A DNA stretch of 64,000 nucleotides from Bacteroidota bacterium (GTDB lineage Bacteria > Bacteroidota > Bacteroidia > UBA8524): contig WBUH01000008.1 in assembly GCA_008933805.1 (NCBI GenBank), positions 62,001 to 126,000 of the forward strand, read 5' to 3'. A program made the position numbers and the translations under genes. This document shows, piece by piece, positions 55,517 to 64,000 of the stretch (position 1 is the first letter of the stretch; each line of letters starts with the position of its first letter). A model generated the notes under the pieces. The model saw only the letters and a program-made list of their open reading frames with translations. It searched no databases and had not been told where the DNA came from.

Positions 55517-55695
55517 AGATTTTAAACAATTTTTTCACTTTCATGTAAGTTATCAGGCATTTAGTTTTACATTCTTATAATGACCCCTTTCAGTAATTTC
55601 AATTACCCTTTAAAACCTACCAACTACTAAACAGTAGTTTATTTATACTATCTTTTTTATTTCTTGCAACATTTACAAAAAGTAGGCTTACTAAC

Positions 55696-58600
55696 GTGAG
55701 GATAACAATACTTCTGTATTTACTTATACTAGCTTTTGCCGCAGTAGCGCAGCAAAAGGAGCCTTACTTTTTGCATTACAATAGCAACAACGGTCTCCCA
55801 TACAACAATGTGCAAAGCATAGCACAAGACAGTGCCGGCTTTATTTGGCTGGGCACATCAGAAGGATTGGTAAAGTACGATGGGTATCGCTTTCGTGTAT
55901 TTCGCTACAACGCTGATGATACCAATACCCTTAGCTGTAACAACATTACAGCCGTGTTGCCCATAAGCTCATACCAACTTCTTATAGGCACTTACGATTG
56001 CGGGTTGAATATTTTTAACACCCAAACCAATCGAGCTACACGCATATACACAAGCTTTGATAACCGCACCCTTAGCCTTTTTAAAGATAAACAAAACCGT
56101 ATATGGATGGGATTAAACGATGGTAGCCTTAATATTTTTGATGTTGAGCAGAAAAAAATAATCCCCGTTGCCACAAAACCGCTAAACGGTAACGGGGCAT
56201 TTAGTTATTGCCACGGTTTTGCCGAACACCGCACAAAACCAAATCAGCTATGGATAGCAACGCTTAATGGCTTGGTGTTGTTGAACAAGACCGATTTTAC
56301 CTACCACCTATACCGCTATGCCGATTATGTGCCAAAAGTTAACCCCATTTTTAACCGCGCCCGCTACCCTATCCATCTTGATGATGATAATGTGTGGATG
56401 GGCTCGTGGGGAGGCGGTGTTTCTCACTATATTATTAGTAAAAACATGTGGGAAAACTTTTTAATAGATAGTACTCCCCCCCTAACAGGCGGCAAAAATA
56501 TAGTGCTTTGCACAGCACCAAAAAATGCAACAGAACTTTGGGTAGCAACGGTTGATAGCGGCTTGGGGGTATTTAACACCCAAACCCGCCAATACATCTT
56601 TTTTGATGTAGAGAACAATCAAAAAACAACAGGTATACGGGCTCTGAAAACCTATGCCCAATACCTGTATACCGATGCACAAAACAACCTATGGGCAGGC
56701 TTTCAAACAGGCTTAGTAACTCATAGTAATGCCGCTACTTTTGAAAAATACGGTATACCCATTCCCACAAAAACCAACTTAAAAAACCTTAATTATCCCT
56801 TCTATTTTTTAGAAGATATAGATAGAAATGGCATTTGGGTAGCACCCTTCCACGGCGATGGGCTTTATTTTTACGACAACATCACTCAAAAATACACCCT
56901 ATACCCACCCACAAAAGAAGAGCTATTGCCGCGCGGTATGGTGTGGAGTAAAAACAGGCAAATACTTCTGCTAACAGCCAACGCCTTTTGGAAATTTGAC
57001 CCCGATAAAAAAACATTTACAAAAGCCCCGGCACCCGATACAATTCAGATAGAAAAACATGGCGGCTACCAATTGTTGCGGGGCAAAAACAGCAAAATAT
57101 ACATAGGCACTTCCCGTTTTGGCGTGTATGAGTGGAACGAAGGGACCAATCAGGTTTACCATTATTATCACCAAAAAAATAATCCCAACAGCCTGCTTCA
57201 AAACGGCCCTATATACGCCCTTTGTATAGACACACTTGGCAACCTGTGGGTAGGCATGAAAAACGGCATCACCGTAATACACAACAATGGTGAAAAATAT
57301 ACTCACCTATCGTACACCATAGGAACAGACCATAAAGCCTTTAAAGATATTTCTTCCATAACCACAGCTCCCGACGGAACCGTATGGATGCAAAGTGTAT
57401 CATCGGGTTTGCTGGCAGTAAACGCATTGCAAAACTATAAAGTGCTAAACGGCTTTGATGTGGGCGACGGACTATTAACAAACACCGTATACCATGTTTG
57501 CAAAGGCCCCGACTCGTTGTTACTAATATATACCTCGCAAGGCTTACAGTTTTTTAACCCCATTACCCGCAAAAGTCATTTTTTTAGTACCCGAACCGAT
57601 TTTCCCTTTAAACCTTCCGAATGGGGCGCACTGCAATACGTCAACGGGCAAGTGTTTATAAGTACATTCAACGGCTTTTACAAACTGGGAATAAATCATC
57701 TAAAACTTCCTACACCACCTAAACAACCAACGATTTCTCACATTACAGTGTTTGAAAAAGAATACCCTCAAACGGCTTACACACAACAAAACATAAACTT
57801 TACTTATAAGCAAAACTTTATCAGGATATACTTTACCAACTTTGATTATGCCAACACCAAAAAAACACGCTTAAGCTATATAATAAAAGGGCTTAGCCCT
57901 GATACACTTCATACTGAAAAAGGTGTAAATGATATTTCGCTTACCGGTTTAGCTGCAGGAACTTACGAGCTGGCGGTTTGGATCAATTACCCTGAAAGTG
58001 GGGTATCATCATCTGCAACAACAATTAAAGTAGTCGTATCGCCGCCTTGGTGGCAAACCTGGTGGTTTATAGCAATTGTAATTGTCACGTTTTTGTTGAT
58101 TATTTACGTCATATACGGCTACCGACTGAAACAAGCCCGCGAAACAAGCAACCTGAAGCGAAAACTGGCCGAAATGGAAAACATAGCCTTAAGGGCACAA
58201 ATGAATCCCCATTTTCTGTTCAATAGTCTTAACTCGGTAAACTATTACATACAAAACAACGAGACGGCAAAAGCCTCACAGCACCTTAAAAAATTCTCAA
58301 AGCTGGTGCGCATTGTATTAAACAACTCCCGCAACAACACCGTAACTCTTGAAGATGAGTTAGAAGCCCTTAAGTTGTACCTTGAGTTTGAAGAAGTACG
58401 CTTTGATAACCATTTCAGCTATCAAATACATATTGCACCTGATATTCATACCACTGACATTATTATTCCGCCATTATTGCTGCAACCTTATGTAGAAAAT
58501 GCAATTTGGCACGGAGTAATGCAAAGCGAAAAAGGAGGAGCAGTAACGATACGTATTGCAGGAAGCGAAGAAGCAGTAACCTTTGTTATTGAAGATAACG

Positions 58601-58806
58601 GAATAGGCAGGGAAAAGGCGAGTGAACTGAAAAGCAAATCGGCGTTGAAGCATAAGTCGCACGGGATGGACATTACTAACGAAAGAGTGCGCCTTTTTAA
58701 TGTTACCCACACCCAAAGCATCAGTACCGAAATTATAGATTTGTATAACGAAGACCGAAGTCCTGCAGGTACCCGCGTAGTAATAACCTACAAACAGCAA
58801 CCATAA
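55696..58806 (+). CDS. Two-component sensor histidine kinase: Reg_prop propeller, Y_Y_Y, TM, His_kinase (LytS-like)
   Basis: A 1,036-residue sensor with a signal peptide (1 to about 18) and a 14-blade-type Reg_prop propeller (about 25-680: QDSAGFIWLGTSEGLVKYDG, IDTLGNLWVGMKNGITVIHN). A Y_Y_Y domain (about 700-775), a TM helix (about 790-812), a short coiled linker and a His_kinase domain follow. The phospho-acceptor is His839 in MNPHFLFN, and the N box is PYVENAIWHG. A GTG at 55696 opens the signal peptide. Its TAA overlaps the ATG of the LytTR regulator by 1 bp (TAATG), so the two form one system. It is a paralogue of the kinase at 32030-35014. Confidence 0.93.
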   Translation: MRITILLYLLILAFAAVAQQKEPYFLHYNSNNGLPYNNVQSIAQDSAGFIWLGTSEGLVKYDGYRFRVFRYNADDTNTLSCNNITAVLPISSYQLLIGTYDCGLNIFNTQTNRATRIYTSFDNRTLSLFKDKQNRIWMGLNDGSLNIFDVEQKKIIPVATKPLNGNGAFSYCHGFAEHRTKPNQLWIATLNGLVLLNKTDFTYHLYRYADYVPKVNPIFNRARYPIHLDDDNVWMGSWGGGVSHYIISKNMWENFLIDSTPPLTGGKNIVLCTAPKNATELWVATVDSGLGVFNTQTRQYIFFDVENNQKTTGIRALKTYAQYLYTDAQNNLWAGFQTGLVTHSNAATFEKYGIPIPTKTNLKNLNYPFYFLEDIDRNGIWVAPFHGDGLYFYDNITQKYTLYPPTKEELLPRGMVWSKNRQILLLTANAFWKFDPDKKTFTKAPAPDTIQIEKHGGYQLLRGKNSKIYIGTSRFGVYEWNEGTNQVYHYYHQKNNPNSLLQNGPIYALCIDTLGNLWVGMKNGITVIHNNGEKYTHLSYTIGTDHKAFKDISSITTAPDGTVWMQSVSSGLLAVNALQNYKVLNGFDVGDGLLTNTVYHVCKGPDSLLLIYTSQGLQFFNPITRKSHFFSTRTDFPFKPSEWGALQYVNGQVFISTFNGFYKLGINHLKLPTPPKQPTISHITVFEKEYPQTAYTQQNINFTYKQNFIRIYFTNFDYANTKKTRLSYIIKGLSPDTLHTEKGVNDISLTGLAAGTYELAVWINYPESGVSSSATTIKVVVSPPWWQTWWFIAIVIVTFLLIIYVIYGYRLKQARETSNLKRKLAEMENIALRAQMNPHFLFNSLNSVNYYIQNNETAKASQHLKKFSKLVRIVLNNSRNNTVTLEDELEALKLYLEFEEVRFDNHFSYQIHIAPDIHTTDIIIPPLLLQPYVENAIWHGVMQSEKGGAVTIRIAGSEEAVTFVIEDNGIGREKASELKSKSALKHKSHGMDITNERVRLFNVTHTQSISTEIIDLYNEDRSPAGTRVVITYKQQP

Positions 58807-59564
58807 TGACAATAAAAGCAGTATTACTTGACGACGAAAAACATTGTACAAAAGGCTTGCAAATGCAGCTTGAAGAGGTGTGCCCACAGGTAGAGGTTAT
58901 TGCTACTTTTAATTCACCCATACAGGCAGTAGAGTTTGTAACCAAAAACAATTTCGATATTCTGTTTTTAGACGTGGAAATGCCCCAGTTAAACGGCTTT
59001 GATTTTCTTAAAAAAATAGGCACACCCGCTTTTGATGTAATTTTCACTACTGCCTATGACCAATTTGCTATAAAAGCCTTTAAATACAGTGCTTTTGATT
59101 ACCTGTTAAAGCCCATTGAAGACGAAGACCTGCAAAACGCCATAGCCAAATGGGAAACTGAGCGCGCTGATAAACAAAAACATAATCCTATGCGCTACGA
59201 CGTGCTAATGGAGCAACTAAGTACCAACATACAAAAGAAGCTGGTGTTGCCCACTGCCGAAGGCATGGAGTTGATAGAAGTTGATGATATTGTGTGCATA
59301 GATAGCGATAGCAATTACAGCCGTTTGTTTTTTGCCGACGGTACTTCGCTACTGGTATCTCGCACCCTAAAAGAGTTTGAAGATATGCTTGAAACCAAAG
59401 GGTTTTTGCGGGTGCACCACTCACACATTGTAAACATAAAAAAGATGCGCAAATACCTAAAAGCCGATGGCGGCTATGTGGTAATGAGCAACGGGCGAAA
59501 AGTAAGCATATCTCGCGCCCGCAAAGACCAAGTGCTTGAGGTAATAAGCCAAATAAGTATGTAA
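58806..59564 (+). CDS. LytTR-family response regulator
   Basis: A 252-residue regulator with a receiver domain (1 to about 120): DDE at 9-11, Asp56 in ILFLDVEMPQLNGFDFL, a conserved Thr in FTTAYDQFA and Lys102 in DYLLKPIED. A LytTR DNA-binding domain follows (about 150-250: CIDSDSNYSRLFF, FLRVHHSHIVNI). Expected to be phosphorylated by the overlapping upstream kinase and to bind direct-repeat sites. The nearest downstream genes (59692 onward) are a plausible but untested target operon. Confidence 0.93.
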   Translation: MTIKAVLLDDEKHCTKGLQMQLEEVCPQVEVIATFNSPIQAVEFVTKNNFDILFLDVEMPQLNGFDFLKKIGTPAFDVIFTTAYDQFAIKAFKYSAFDYLLKPIEDEDLQNAIAKWETERADKQKHNPMRYDVLMEQLSTNIQKKLVLPTAEGMELIEVDDIVCIDSDSNYSRLFFADGTSLLVSRTLKEFEDMLETKGFLRVHHSHIVNIKKMRKYLKADGGYVVMSNGRKVSISRARKDQVLEVISQISM

Positions 59565-59691
59565 GTCTGACGTACCTCCTTACACTTTCAAAAACCACCT
59601 ACCCTCCTCTCCTTTCCAATTACTCACCCAAAGCAGCCAACGGCTAATCGCCCGTAAAAAACTTTAATGGTCAGCCTTATTTCGTATAGTT

Positions 59692-60864
59692 ATGATGAAA
59701 TTAAAGGCTTACTTACTGCTGTTTGCAGCATTTGTACTACTTGCATCGTGCAAAGAAGAAGAAACCCCTGAAACCAACACCGATAAAAATGTGCTGCCCT
59801 GTTTTATAACGGCAGATATGGTGCTTACCAATCACAACCCTGACGGTGTGGATTACTTCGTAAACTGTATTTCTGAAGTTTCGGCAGGTACGCTCACCAT
59901 ATTACCGGGTGTAGAAATTGCTTTTAGGCCGGGTAGCGGCTTGCGCGTAACCAATACAGCCTCCATAAAAGCTGTGGGACTTGATACACTCCCCATAAAA
60001 TTTAACGGTACTACCACCACCCCAAGTTGGTTGGGTATAAGCATAGAAAGCACCCAAACGGGCAATGAAATGGCTTGGTGCCAAATAACTAACGCGGGAA
60101 AAGGCGAACAGTTTAACACCCAAGTGGCAGGTTTTATTTACGATGCTGCCTCGGCTGTATCGGTGTACGGTAAACTAAAAATGCACCACTGTACCATCAC
60201 CCAATCAGGTGGCAACGGTGTTTCATTTACCAGCGAGGCCTCCACAGGCCAGTTTTCACACAACAACTTTATAAACAACAGCAGATATCCCGTACTTACC
60301 TACGGCGGAGCTTTGCCCAACATGATGCTTGACTCAGGCACCTACACGGGCAACAAAAACCAATACATAGCCCTGTTTGCAAAAACATCAAACGCTGTAA
60401 TTGAAGAAAACATAGTAATCCCCGCTACCTCCATCCCCTACTTTGCCATCAGCGATATGTTTTTTGCAGGCAATGTTACCATAAACGCAGGTGCTACCAT
60501 TGTTATAAATAAAGAATTGGGCATGGGCGTTACCGATAACGGAAAAATGCTGATAAACGGTACTGCAGCCAACCATGTAACCATAAAAGGCGGCAACGCC
60601 ACCGCAGGGTATTGGAAAGGTATTTTGGTGAACTCACCCACTGATAATGAGTTTAATTACTTAGACGTAAGCGACGGAGGCAATACCGCCTACTACGTGG
60701 CCGAAAAAACCAATATAGCAGTAGGCTCAGCAGCCCCTGCCAAACTTACCCTTAACAACTGTACCTCTGAACGATACCCCGGTACTTGCGCCGTAGCATA
60801 CAGCGATACCGATGGTGCTTTTACCAATAACAGCCCGCTAATAACCAACGTTTGCAAATACTAA
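59692..60864 (+). CDS. Beta-helix lipoprotein
   Basis: A 390-residue lipoprotein with lipobox LLASC (Cys at about 20) followed by an acidic linker (KEEETPETNTDKN). The rest is a right-handed parallel beta-helix by pattern: repeated V-x-N-x-x-x-I and N-x-F turns such as CTITQSGGNGVSF, HNNFINNSRYPVLTYGG and GNKNQYIALFA. Beta-helix lipoproteins often bind or cleave polysaccharides; no catalytic residues can be picked out. The start could be 59692 or the next codon. First gene of a tight operon. Confidence 0.82.
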   Translation: MMKLKAYLLLFAAFVLLASCKEEETPETNTDKNVLPCFITADMVLTNHNPDGVDYFVNCISEVSAGTLTILPGVEIAFRPGSGLRVTNTASIKAVGLDTLPIKFNGTTTTPSWLGISIESTQTGNEMAWCQITNAGKGEQFNTQVAGFIYDAASAVSVYGKLKMHHCTITQSGGNGVSFTSEASTGQFSHNNFINNSRYPVLTYGGALPNMMLDSGTYTGNKNQYIALFAKTSNAVIEENIVIPATSIPYFAISDMFFAGNVTINAGATIVINKELGMGVTDNGKMLINGTAANHVTIKGGNATAGYWKGILVNSPTDNEFNYLDVSDGGNTAYYVAEKTNIAVGSAAPAKLTLNNCTSERYPGTCAVAYSDTDGAFTNNSPLITNVCKY

Positions 60865-60885
60865 CCCTAAAAACAACCGAGTAGT

Positions 60886-62388
60886 ATGAAAAAGATACTT
60901 GCCCTTGTAACCTTGTTGACTATCGTTGCAAGCCTAAAAGCCAATAACGTAAAAGTAGAAAACGTTACCTATGATAAAAATACCAAGAAAATAACCTTCG
61001 ATTTATCGTGGGAGAACGCTTGGAGGCAAACCATCGATTACCACGATGCTGTGTGGGTATTTGCCAAATACCGCACCGTAAACCAACCCCGTTGGCAGCA
61101 CGCCAATATTGTATTTAATTCTACCAACGTCGCCGGTGGAGCGCTTGAAACTATTGAAACAAATGACAAATACGGTTTTTTTGTACGGCTGAAAACCGAC
61201 AGCGTTGGTAATATACAACCCACGCAGGTTAGCTTTGAAGCTACTGACGGACTTACAGGTTTAATAGGTTTATACCCCGATTTTCAGGTATATGCCATAG
61301 AAATGGTATATGTGCCCCAAGGCAGTTTTTATGTGGGTGCCCCCCCAACAAAGTATGATGCCAACCTTTTTGAAGATATGGTTATATATCGTTATAACCC
61401 TACGCACACAAACCCCACCTTTTCTCCGCTTTATATTTCATCAGAAGATAAAATATCAACCGGCAATACTTTCGCTAGCCCTTATATAAGCAGCAAGGGT
61501 ATTTCGGCCTCCTTCCCAAAAGGTTATAATGCCTTTTACTGCATGAAGCACGAGGTGAGCAACGAACAGTTGGTGGCCTTTTTTAACGCCATTGGCACTG
61601 ATTTTATTAGGTTTTATGGGTTGGGAATGTCAGGCAGTAGTTCGGGCTTCAAATACAAGAACATTACAAGAAACCAAGATACTGTAGATATTGTAGGCAC
61701 AAAAACAACCAACGGCTGGGAGTTTACCTGTGAGGCAGGCTATGAAAACCACCCGGCCGTTATGACCCCGTACACACTAATCAGTTATTTAGCTTGGGCA
61801 GGGCTTGTACCAATGACTGAACTGCAATATGTAAAAGCCTGCCGTGGCCCATTACAACCTGTACGGAATGAAGCTGCCTGCGGTGTTAGTGTTACAACAG
61901 CACTTGGGGGAAACACTATAGGCTCTGAAGACACTTTTTTTGTTGACCTGAAAACACCTGCCGAAAGATTGAAACGCCATTATAGCGGCCCTACTACCCG
62001 CAGACTAAGAAGGTGCGGTTATGCAGCCGATTCAACCACCAACCGTATTACGGCCAACGCAACCTTTTACGGTATTTTGAATATGACGGACAACGTGGCC
62101 GAAATAACCATAAGCATTAATGATACTAACGAATTTTATACAGGCATTCTGGATCACCCCAATAATGCTGTAGAGCCTGATGATTATGGCATGAAATCTT
62201 ACATCGTGCCCGCATACTTCTCAGAATCAGGCTATGGTAGTAATGTGCTTTATTATCGTGGTTCTGAAAACGGAGAGAAAGAATACTACGACCCTTATAA
62301 CTTTTTTGAACCAACAGACGAAGACGGAACAACAAGAACGTATTTCCCCTACCCCATAGGCGGACGCGGAGTGCGCAAACCTAATTAA
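60886..62388 (+). CDS. Formylglycine-enzyme-like (SUMF1/FGE-sulfatase domain) protein, probably non-catalytic
   Basis: A 500-residue exported protein with a signal peptide (1 to about 19), an N-terminal Ig-like domain (about 22-135) and an FGE/PvdO-type domain (about 140-500). Recognisable pieces are IEMVYVPQGSFYVGAP, FYCMKHEVSNEQLVAFF and LAWAGLVPMTELQYVKACRGP, whose counterparts in active FGEs are W/F-M-x-x-E-V-T and R-L-P-T-E-A-E-W-E. The normally conserved GNVWEW is DNVAEI, and no Cys pair is seen in the C-terminal region, so enzymatic activity is unlikely. It lies 21 bp after the beta-helix gene. Confidence 0.8.
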   Translation: MKKILALVTLLTIVASLKANNVKVENVTYDKNTKKITFDLSWENAWRQTIDYHDAVWVFAKYRTVNQPRWQHANIVFNSTNVAGGALETIETNDKYGFFVRLKTDSVGNIQPTQVSFEATDGLTGLIGLYPDFQVYAIEMVYVPQGSFYVGAPPTKYDANLFEDMVIYRYNPTHTNPTFSPLYISSEDKISTGNTFASPYISSKGISASFPKGYNAFYCMKHEVSNEQLVAFFNAIGTDFIRFYGLGMSGSSSGFKYKNITRNQDTVDIVGTKTTNGWEFTCEAGYENHPAVMTPYTLISYLAWAGLVPMTELQYVKACRGPLQPVRNEAACGVSVTTALGGNTIGSEDTFFVDLKTPAERLKRHYSGPTTRRLRRCGYAADSTTNRITANATFYGILNMTDNVAEITISINDTNEFYTGILDHPNNAVEPDDYGMKSYIVPAYFSESGYGSNVLYYRGSENGEKEYYDPYNFFEPTDEDGTTRTYFPYPIGGRGVRKPN

Positions 62389-62407
62389 TACCTTAAAAGC
62401 AGCTACC

Positions 62408-64000
62408 ATGAAAAAACTGCTTTTATTAATAAGCTGTATTGCCGTTGCCTTTTACAACGCACATGGCCAGCAATGCTTTTTTACAGGCAACGATACCTGC
62501 TGGCGAACTGATTTTGTAGGTAACGGCACCACCTCCACCAGCCGTATTGTGGCTATGGTGGCCAAACCTGACGGACTTTACTGCCTGTTTGAAAGCCCCA
62601 TTGGGCTAAAACTTACAGGCGGTGCACCATCCGTAGCGGCGGTAAACAAATGGAACGGCAGCTACTGGCAACCCGTTGGCCCTTCGTTTCCGTATACCGG
62701 CAGCTCGGCAACGTTTACCGCCATGACTGCCGATAGCGATGGAAATCTTATTATAGGCGGTAGGTTTACTACATCACTCGGCAGCCCGTGTTTGATTAAA
62801 CTTAACCTTACCACCCAGAGCTACGAACCCATTGGCATGGGCATAAGCAGCGGCGCAAACTATATACAAAAAATTGCCGTATACAAAGACACCTTGTATG
62901 TATTGGGAAGGTTTACAGAGGTGAAAGACTCAAACAAAACACTAACAGTAAAAAACATAGCCCGATTCTACCTTAAAACCCACCGATGGGATAGTATGGG
63001 TAGCGGTATTTCCGATTTTATACAAGGCTACCAAAGCACTTGGATACCCCTTGGCGGCTTAGATGTTTCTCCTTCGGGTGAAGTGTTTGTAGCGGGAAAC
63101 TTTACCACCATAGGCACCAAAACATACTACAACGGTATTGCATCATGGAAAACCGGGCGCGGGTGGGACACCGTAGGCAGTGGTTTGCGAGCATACAACG
63201 GCTTCACCCCTTCGCGTGGTATACCCTATACTCTTGCCTATAACCCTGATGATAGCTGCATATACGTGGGTGGTTATGTGGGTTACTTGCAAAATGCGCC
63301 TGTAACCAACCGCAGACAAAACGGTATTGCACGATTTAAAAACGGGAAGTGGGCGTACAATTTCGGTAGTTTTAGTGCGCTCACCTACCAAAGCTATTAC
63401 GATAGCACTACCCGCTCGGTATTTTATGGCGGCGGATTTGCACGGGGCATAGGCAGCGGCAACCTTTCTGATGCTAACCGTATCGCCCGTTTTGATAATA
63501 CGCTCGACTCTCTGTTCGAGCTAAACTACGGCATCACAGCGGGTACTGATGTTTCAGCAATAGTACGTTGGAACAACCAACTATATGTAGCGGGTAACTT
63601 TAGCGAAGCCGATTCATCTATAAAAACTTATAATCTGGCCGTTTGGGACGGTAGCAAATGGTCGCCCGTAGGGCACGGTATAGAAGCTATAAACAACAAC
63701 GCATGGGTAAAAACTTTTGCTACTGATACTAAAGGCAACTTGCTGGTAGGCGGTAACTTTAAAAGTTTGGGAGGATTGTACACCAATGCCTGGGCGCTAA
63801 TAGACAGCAACCACAAAGTACACGCCCTAAACAACGATATACAAACCCTAAACAGCGCCACCCAAATAAATGCCATCCTACCCCTTAGCGACAGTACTTA
63901 TCTTTTGGGTGGGAAATTCTCAAAAACATTTTCATCGGGAAATTCATCGGCCATAGCGGGTTATAATACCAACAGCGATAGCTGGTTTAAGCTGGGTACT
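62408..64000 (+). CDS. Secreted beta-propeller protein (partial, runs off the window end)
   Basis: An open frame from an ATG 19 bp after the FGE-like gene to the last base of the window (531 codons, no stop). It begins with a signal peptide (MKKLLLLISCIAVAFYNAHGQ). The rest is a run of about 60-residue blades of the form L-x-V-A-G-N-F ... G-I-A-x-W/F-x-x-G-x-W-x-x-V/M-G-S-G, for example VAGNFTTIGTKTYYNGIASW, VAGNFSEADSSIKTYNLAVW and GSKWSPVGHGI. This resembles the Rax2-like / kelch-type propeller. A T9SS tail would be expected beyond the window. Same operon as the two upstream genes by spacing. Confidence 0.82.
   Translation, partial: MKKLLLLISCIAVAFYNAHGQQCFFTGNDTCWRTDFVGNGTTSTSRIVAMVAKPDGLYCLFESPIGLKLTGGAPSVAAVNKWNGSYWQPVGPSFPYTGSSATFTAMTADSDGNLIIGGRFTTSLGSPCLIKLNLTTQSYEPIGMGISSGANYIQKIAVYKDTLYVLGRFTEVKDSNKTLTVKNIARFYLKTHRWDSMGSGISDFIQGYQSTWIPLGGLDVSPSGEVFVAGNFTTIGTKTYYNGIASWKTGRGWDTVGSGLRAYNGFTPSRGIPYTLAYNPDDSCIYVGGYVGYLQNAPVTNRRQNGIARFKNGKWAYNFGSFSALTYQSYYDSTTRSVFYGGGFARGIGSGNLSDANRIARFDNTLDSLFELNYGITAGTDVSAIVRWNNQLYVAGNFSEADSSIKTYNLAVWDGSKWSPVGHGIEAINNNAWVKTFATDTKGNLLVGGNFKSLGGLYTNAWALIDSNHKVHALNNDIQTLNSATQINAILPLSDSTYLLGGKFSKTFSSGNSSAIAGYNTNSDSWFKLGT

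Overview
The window comes from a Bacteroidota chromosome, probably a gliding, T9SS-secreting aerobe; nothing here fixes genus or family. The evidence is: at least seven secreted proteins ending in type IX secretion (T9SS) sorting domains (type A PNP-type tails, or the CHU-type 'gliding motility' tail), PKD-rich giant proteins, SpII lipoproteins, LytTR regulators paired with propeller-type histidine kinases, a bacterial kynurenine 3-monooxygenase, and -7 boxes of the Bacteroidota form TAnnTTTG. There are no insertion sequences, prophage genes, rRNA genes or CRISPR arrays. Base composition is even (about 40% G+C by eye), except for an AT-rich island near 54.6-55.7 kb.

Layout. 0-9.4 kb: a TPR lipoprotein, then two tandem about 1,340-residue PKD/CHU-tail paralogues on the minus strand. 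9.5-14.6 kb: a tight plus-strand operon of kmo, a TerB-DnaJ co-chaperone, an NTF2-like secreted protein, truA and an MsbA-type ABC exporter, closed by a two-way terminator. 14.7-22.4 kb (minus): two tandem secreted subtilases, a Ppx/GppA phosphatase and a DUF2721 membrane protein. 22.5-29.0 kb (minus): a 2,165-residue multidomain surface protein. 29.3-31.3 kb: a T9SS protein behind a leader that can fold into competing RNA stems. 31.3-35.0 kb (minus): a LytTR regulator and its propeller histidine kinase. 35.3-38.2 kb: a tRNA-Arg and a BNR-propeller T9SS protein. 38.5-42.8 kb (minus): a hybrid 7TMR-DISM histidine kinase, a fatty acid desaturase and an HtrB/LpxL-like acyltransferase. 42.9-44.4 kb: a lipoprotein and an ICMT-like methyltransferase.

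44.9-52.2 kb is the most interesting part. It is a compact operon of DUF4856 lipoprotein, imelysin-like lipoprotein, a full-length homologue of vitamin K-dependent gamma-glutamyl carboxylase, a TonB-dependent receptor and a secreted SH3-like protein with a Glu-rich tail. The last gene appears frameshifted inside its signal peptide. The promoter matches the Bacteroidota consensus and overlaps a 19-bp palindrome resembling a Fur-family operator. This looks like an iron or metal acquisition system that carries a putative carboxylase.

52.3-55.5 kb holds small accessory genes: a PLD-like protein, a DUF1801 protein, an AHSA1-like protein, a zinc-ribbon protein, and a SUKH immunity gene next to the stranded tip of a polymorphic toxin. 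55.7-59.6 kb is a second propeller histidine kinase/LytTR pair. 59.7-64 kb is an operon of a beta-helix lipoprotein, a degenerate formylglycine-enzyme-like protein and a beta-propeller protein that runs off the window.
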